This document shows, in pieces, positions 59,080-64,000 of a stretch of DNA of 64,000 nucleotides. The position numbers and the translations under genes were made by a program. Within the stretch, counting starts at the first letter, position 1, and every line of letters starts with the position of its first letter. The notes under the pieces are model-generated. The model was not told the DNA's origin. It was given only the letters and a program-made list of their open reading frames with translations, and did not search any database. Origin of the DNA: Ampelocalamus luodianensis (lineage: Eukaryota; Streptophyta; Magnoliopsida; Poales; Poaceae). The stretch covers positions 42,001,715-42,065,714 of the forward strand of contig CM070635.1 of NCBI GenBank assembly GCA_036346255.1, written 5' to 3'.

Positions 59080-62000
59080 TTAGCACTCGACTCCGCACGG
59101 CTTAAGGATGGGGCCCTTGGGCTTGGGGATGAAGGGGTCGATCCTGACCCAGACGAGGGAGAAGATGGAGGCGAGGAGGACGGACCAGAGCACGACGATG
59201 GTGGGCGTCCGGTTCTGCCTCCCCATGAGCCCCTTGAGGAAGGGGTAGAGGTGGACGATGACCCAGAAGGAGAAGAAGAGCTTGCCGAAGAGCGGGCCCC
59301 AGGAGCCGTAGCCGTTGTTGACGGCGTCGGAGACGCCGGCGACGATGCCGACCATGTTGATGATGATGAGCGTGGTGGGGGGCACCAGCAGGGTAGTCCA
59401 CTTGAAGAGGTAGAGATCGCCGAAGGCGTCGGCCTCGTCGGCGGCCGCCTTGGAGGTGACGGTGAAGTTGGTGTCCACGCCGCCCAGCACCTTGAGCAGG
59501 CCCTGGAACACCGCGAACAGGTGCGCCGACACGCCGCCGATCACCCAGAACTGCTCGTTGCGCCACCAGTCCTCGATGCTCACCCCGCTCCACCGCAGCT
59601 CCAGCACCCCCGTCGCGATGATCGACAGGAACAGCGCGATGAACCAGATACTCGCCAGGTTGTTCAGCTGCATACGCGCGCACACATCCATGACGGTTAG
59701 TACTTGCTGTGCGCTCGCGTCAGGTCACGTACAGCAGGCGCTCGATGACGATGACTTACCGTGGGGATGATGAACTTGCCGGTGAGGAGGCAGACAGCGG
59801 GGATGGTGCAGTAGGCGACAAGGGGGATGGAGGTGAAGGGGTAGACTATGGTGTTGGTGTAGGCGAAGCGCTCGAGCCACTTGAGGCGGCCGCCGTAGGC
59901 GTACCAGAGCGGGCAGTGGCGGCTCATGAAGATCTCCACGGAGCCCAGCGCCCACCGGAGCACCTGGTGCAGCCGGTCAGACAGGTTGATCGGCGCCGAC
60001 CCCTTGAACGCGGCACGCGGAGGCGTGCAGTACACCGACTTCCACCCGCGGCAGTGCATCTTGAACCCCGTCAGGATGTCCTCCGTCACCGACCCGTAGA
60101 TCCACCCGATCTGCACGCACCAGCACCAGCACCACACCCGAAATGAAACTCAGAAACTACTGTGATTTCGCGATGGATAGCCTTTCAAGCAAGCACCAGT
60201 GGTCTAGTGGTAGAATAGTACCCTGCCACGGTACAGACCCGGGTTCGATTCCCGGCTGGTGCAAATGAAGATTTTTTTAATTTTGGTTAGAATAAGCCTA
60301 ATCGATTACCTCCTTGCCCCACTCGGTCTTCTCTTCGTAGCCGCAGCTGATGACGTGGATGGCCTCCTTGATGAGCGCGGCGGGGTCGGCGGCGGCGCCC
60401 TGCGGGAGGCCGCCGTCCTCGACGAGCGTGGAGGCGATGAACACCGGCGACTGCCCGAACCGCTTCTGGAAGCTCTTCTGCGACATGAGCGACGACCGCT
60501 CCAGCTCCTCGTACCCCTCCAGCCCCTCCTCGATCTCCTCCAGCTCGAACCCGCGCTGCTGCTTCCGGAACGCCGCCTTCTTTGGGGCGCCGCCGCCGAG
60601 CTTGTCCTTCTTGCTCCGCTTCTTGTAGAACCCGAGCAGCCCGCGCCGCGGCTCGTCCACGCCGCCGCCCTTCTTGTCCTCGTGCGACTTGCCGCGCTTC
60701 CCGCCCCCGAAGCAGCAGCAGCAGCAGCACCACGACGGCCAGCAGTCGCACGTCATCTTGGGCCTCTTCTCCGGCCGCGGCGGGTCGTACCCGTACAGCG
60801 CCTGCCGGTTGAACACGCACCCCGTCCCCACGTACACCGGCCCCTGGATCCCGTCCAGCCCCTTCATGTTGATCTGCAACGACAGAGTGCGCCATCATCA
60901 GCTCAGGCCCTCCTCACCGGCGTGCCAGGGAGGAGAGGAATACATTAAGAGGTGGCTTACGTCGAAGAAGACGACGTTGCGGTTGGCGTAACGGTCGTGG
61001 AGGTCGATGCCGTCGAAGCGCTGCGGGAACTGGACGTAGCAGAGCTTCTTCCCGAGCTGCGGGTCCATGAGGAAGCACATGGCCTCGCGCACGGCCTTGC
61101 TGTTGTTCACGTAGTGGTCGCAGTCGAGGTTGAGGATGAATGGCGCGTTGGTCAGCACGGCGGACACGCGCACCAGCGAGTTCATGGCGCCGGCCTTCTT
61201 GTGGTGGTTGTACCCCGGCCGCTTCTCACGGGAGACGTACACCAGCCGCGGCAGCTCGTTCCCCTCAACGTCCAGCGCGCCCTGGCTGCCGAGGTACACC
61301 TGGATCATCCCCGGGTGGTCGCGCGTGTTGTTCCCCGGCCACGGCGTGCCGTCCTGCATCACCCACCCCTCCTCCGGCTTCTTCTGCGCCTTCAACACCA
61401 GCGCGTTGATCCGCACCTTGAACTCCTCGTACTCCCTCTTCATGGCTCTCCGCTCCTTGACGAAGGTGGGCTGGACCTTGTCCTTGAGGTAGTCGATCTT
61501 CTGGGAGAAGTAGAACTCGGGGGCGCGGGGCTCGATGGTGAACTTCTTGCAGAAGGGCACCCAGCGGCGCGCGAACTCGGCGGTCTCGGAGAGCGCGTCG
61601 AAGAGGAGCATGGACGCACCGTCGTCGGACACGTAGCAGCTGACGCGGTCGACGGGGTAGTCCACGGAGAGGATGGACAGCACGGTGTTGGCCGTGATGA
61701 TGGGCGGCTCCTTGAGCGGGTCCACCGTGCTGACGAAGAAGTCGATGGGCGCCAGCCGGCACGGCTCGCCGTCGCGGTCGTACCGGAGGGCGAGGCGGTC
61801 CAGGTACGTCTCGCGGGTCACCGGCGACCACTTGGGCAGCTGGTCCAGGATCCAGGAGAGCGCGAACCAGAGCTCGCAGATGACGGACGTCAGCCACAGC
61901 GGCACCGCGTCCATGGCCGGCGTCGTGATACGGAACTTGAGGAAGAAGCAGAGCACCACGAGGCGGAGCACGATCACGATGCGGTACGGGTTGATCTTGC

Positions 62001-63162
62001 TCGACGGGATCGGCACCTTGCGCCACAGCGGCTGACGCGCCTCCGCCAGCCTGCGCATTGATTTTGGCGCGAAACACCACATCCACGTTAGTTACCAATC
62101 CAATTCAAAATCAAATTCAGTCGCGAGAACTGAATCAACACGCGGGAACGTGGAGCTTACAGCATGTACTCGTCGTCGTTCTTGTCGTCGTCGTCGTCGC
62201 TGTCGTCGCGGTTGAGCTTCCCCCTCTTCTCCTGCCTGGCCTTCCACTTGTCTATCCTGTCCTTCCACTCCATGCTCCCCTCCATCTCCCTCTCCGCCTC
62301 AAGATCCTTACCGGCCACTGCAAATCGCACACCATACTCATCTTCAGATGAATCTCTCAAGCATGCTAAGATCAATGTATATTGGAGCAGTAAAAAAGAA
62401 GTGTTCGTGGGATTTTGGTTTGCACTGACCGCTTCCGGTGAAGGAGGACAGCGCCGGGCCGCCCGGCCGCCACTTCTGCGCCGGCTGCTCCCCGTTCTCC
62501 TGCAAGACAAGTTTCGCCTCAGTTCACAGTTCAGAGCACTTCGCAATGTTCCAGAAATGTGCCGATTCAGGTAAACTCGTAAGCATTCAAATCTCACCGA
62601 GTAAACGTCGAATTGTACAGGCTCGTGAGGCTTCTTGGGGCTCTTGATCTGGAACTCCTCTTCTAAATCGTCCATGCCGTCTTCTTCGTCCCCTCCACTC
62701 TCGGGCACCCTGCAAGATCACGCAAAAAAAAAAAATTGTCAAGTGTATCCAGTATATTCAATTAGGATGCTTGTGAGTTATGACTTGGTGGACGAGTGTA
62801 CTGACCTTTCTGACGCTTGTAGCGGGTGTTGCACTGCGGGCAGCGCAGCGTCCCCTCGCTGCGCTCGTACTCGTAGCACGGCTTGCAGACCGGGAAGCCG
62901 CACTCGGCGCACGCGACGAACGGCTGGCCGTCCTCCCTCGCCCCGACCTCGTCGCCGCACACGCGGCACGTCTTCACGTCGGCGCTCCGGACCTTCGCCT
63001 TCGGCTGCGAATGCACCGCGGCAACCACCACACCACTGATCGGTCAGCAACACCACCAGGTGCCAATGCAAACGATGACTGAAACATAGAGAGAGAGAGA
63101 GAGAGAGAGACCTCTTCGTGCGAGCCGGCGACGAGGCCACCGGTAACCGAGCCGGTGTCCAT
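59080..63162 (-). CDS. CESA: Cellulose synthase catalytic subunit (CESA), nine exons, apparent one-base frameshift in exon 3
   Basis: Exons on minus: 63162-63112, 63004-62806, 62709-62598, 62499-62430, 62317-62161, 62050-60961, 60873-60310, 60110-59760 and 59667-59080; all introns are GT-AG. Total 3182 nt, one short of 1061 codons. Start MDTGSVTGGLVAGSHEE; RING-type zinc finger (CRVCGDEV, FVACAECGFPVCKPCYEYE, CPQC; about 30-76); acidic region; two membrane helices (about 220-267); catalytic domain with DDG (about 340), DCD (LNLDCDHYVNN), a Cys-run class-specific region (CDCWPSWCCCCCC), VTED and QVLRW; six C-terminal helices; end GVEC. It polymerises UDP-glucose into beta-1,4-glucan in plasma-membrane rosettes. 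By memory it belongs to the secondary-wall class (rice CesA7/CesA9 type), not resolved further. Exon 3 needs one more G near 62691-62694 to pass from CPRVEG to DEEDGMDDLEEEFQ. Confidence 0.95.
60193..60263 (+). tRNA. tRNA-Gly(GCC): tRNA-Gly (anticodon GCC), antisense in CESA intron 7
   Basis: A 71-nt cloverleaf: acceptor stem GCACCAG paired with CTGGTGC plus discriminator A, D-loop with AGTGGTAGA (A box), anticodon loop CTGCCAC with GCC at 60225-60227, and T arm GGGTTCGATTCCC (B box). A run of seven T (60272-60278) follows within ten bases and can serve as RNA polymerase III terminator. No intron, no mismatches in the stems that I can see, so it looks functional. It lies on the plus strand within the 199-bp intron between CESA exons 7 and 8. 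Confidence 0.97.
60272..60278 (+). terminator. RNA polymerase III terminator of the tRNA-Gly gene
   Basis: Seven consecutive T on the plus strand, eight bases after the tRNA 3' end. Confidence 0.75.
63089..63110. repeat. GA microsatellite in CESA intron 1
   Basis: Eleven GA units directly beside the exon 1 donor site; on the transcript it is a CU tract beginning right at the GT. Confidence 0.95.
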
Positions 63163-64000
63163 GGCGGAGTGCGACAGCGGGTGGTGGAGGAGTGAGGTAT
63201 CGGTGAAGGGACGTGGACGAGGAGGCGACTAGGTGATATAGCTGCGGTGAGGTGACACGGGCGCGCGCGGTAAGGTGGCGGGGTGGCGTCGTCCCTCACC
63301 AACCGTGCGTTGGGGAGTCCGGGTTTGATTAGAGCACAAGCCAAGGCAGGCAGACGCATGACAAACACAGCATGGCTCGATCGCTTGGAACGCAAGGCGG
63401 CTTGTGCTGCTCGTAGGCGCGAGGGAAATGTGCCGCGGACTCGCAGTGTTCTTGAAGCAAAAAGGCCTTGGGGAAAGAAAAAAAAACGCGTGTTTTGCTG
63501 GGACGGAAATTAACAGGCGAACTAGGAAGGGCGTGGGTGAAGCAAGCGATGAATTGAGACGTCGATGTGTGGGTGGTTTGCGGTGACGCCTCACCGTTTC
63601 TGGTGGGATGCTGAGAGATGGGAGGCGGTCGTGTGAGCGTGAAGTCAGTGCGTGTTTATAAAATGGCTGATGGTAGGAGAGGCTATCTGAGATTAAACCC
63701 AGTCCTGTGATGCCTGTGTAGCAACTAAGAACAAAATTCTTGTTCCCTGGGGAGAAGGGTAAGAGCACGCCGACACACAATGTCCCTCTTTCTCAGAGCT
63801 GATGTTTCATTGGCTCAAATACAAAAAAAGTTTTGCGTTTGGCAAAGATCAAACCCCTTCTATCTGAAACAGGCAAAATATAAAAAGATGGCACAGCCAG
63901 AGAAAATTGTTCGTGGAACCAACCATGTTAACTTGGTTCGCCATCTAGGTAAAATAGCGTTCGTTGTGTACTTCGAATCAGAAACCTCAAATTCTTTTGT
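63163..64000 (-). promoter_or_regulatory. CESA 5' leader and promoter region
   Basis: No other gene is seen here. A TATAAA lies on the minus strand at 63660-63655, about 490 bp before the ATG; if used, the leader would be about 460 nt. Overlapping ORFs on both strands up to 183 codons show no domain. The assignment of the TATA box rests only on sequence and position. Confidence 0.4.

Noticed and set aside
59044..59700. 218-codon plus ORF opposite CESA exon 9
   Set aside because: Antisense shadow; Asp/Glu/Gly-rich low complexity.
60952..62061. 369-codon plus ORF opposite CESA exon 6
   Set aside because: Antisense shadow of a GC-rich conserved exon, with Val/Glu/Arg/His bias and no known domain.

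Overview
This is nuclear DNA from a grass (Poaceae). The evidence is a multi-exon cellulose synthase (CESA) gene with GC-rich exons, an intact LRR receptor kinase of the grass MIK2/At1g35710-like type, and a dense mosaic of nested LTR retrotransposons, CACTA, PIF/Harbinger and Stowaway elements separated by decayed gene pieces. The species cannot be fixed from the sequence alone. No CRISPR array, operon or prokaryotic feature is present.

Layout. Positions 1-11400 hold two decayed Ty3/gypsy elements of the Tat type placed head to head. Element A has gag-pol on the minus strand (about 2460-7160); element B has an LTR piece and pol on the plus strand (about 7200-10330). Each carries, beyond pol, an antisense intron-containing accessory ORF (1-1419 plus; about 10870-11270 minus). 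Positions 11406-20825 hold a Del/Tekay-like gypsy derivative on the minus strand with gag, a tRNA-Met primer site and LTR sequence; a 4.65-kb solo LTR with a TACTC target duplication lies inside its LTR. A copia pol tail follows (20828-21588), split by a Stowaway MITE. Next come an LRR pseudogene fragment (21960-22690), an inverted-repeat MITE, a 3.8-kb solo LTR (23562-27347, duplication CAAGT), a truncated copia element (28736-30573) and the C-terminal piece of an LRR receptor-like protein (30590-31228).

Positions 32644-36783 contain the intact two-exon LRR receptor kinase on the minus strand. Positions 36784-44200 are mostly intergenic, with small repeats, an LTR-like piece and unidentified exon-like remnants. 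Positions 44206-49162 are a non-autonomous CACTA element (duplication ACA) that was later hit by a 3.47-kb solo LTR (duplication CGGGG). Positions 49558-55599 are a 6.0-kb PIF/Harbinger element (duplication TAA) with relics of both the Myb-like ORF1 and the DDE transposase. Pieces of a NOP56-like gene, an LRR remnant and a 583-bp inverted-repeat element follow.

Positions 59080-63162 (minus) contain the CESA gene in nine exons. Its exon lengths sum to one base short of a whole number of codons, and the missing base can be placed in a G run of exon 3. A complete tRNA-Gly(GCC) gene lies antisense inside its intron 7.

The two host genes are functionally unrelated: one is a plasma-membrane receptor kinase and the other a plasma-membrane cellulose synthase subunit. 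The rest is mainly a record of transposition, LTR-LTR recombination and gene-fragment decay.
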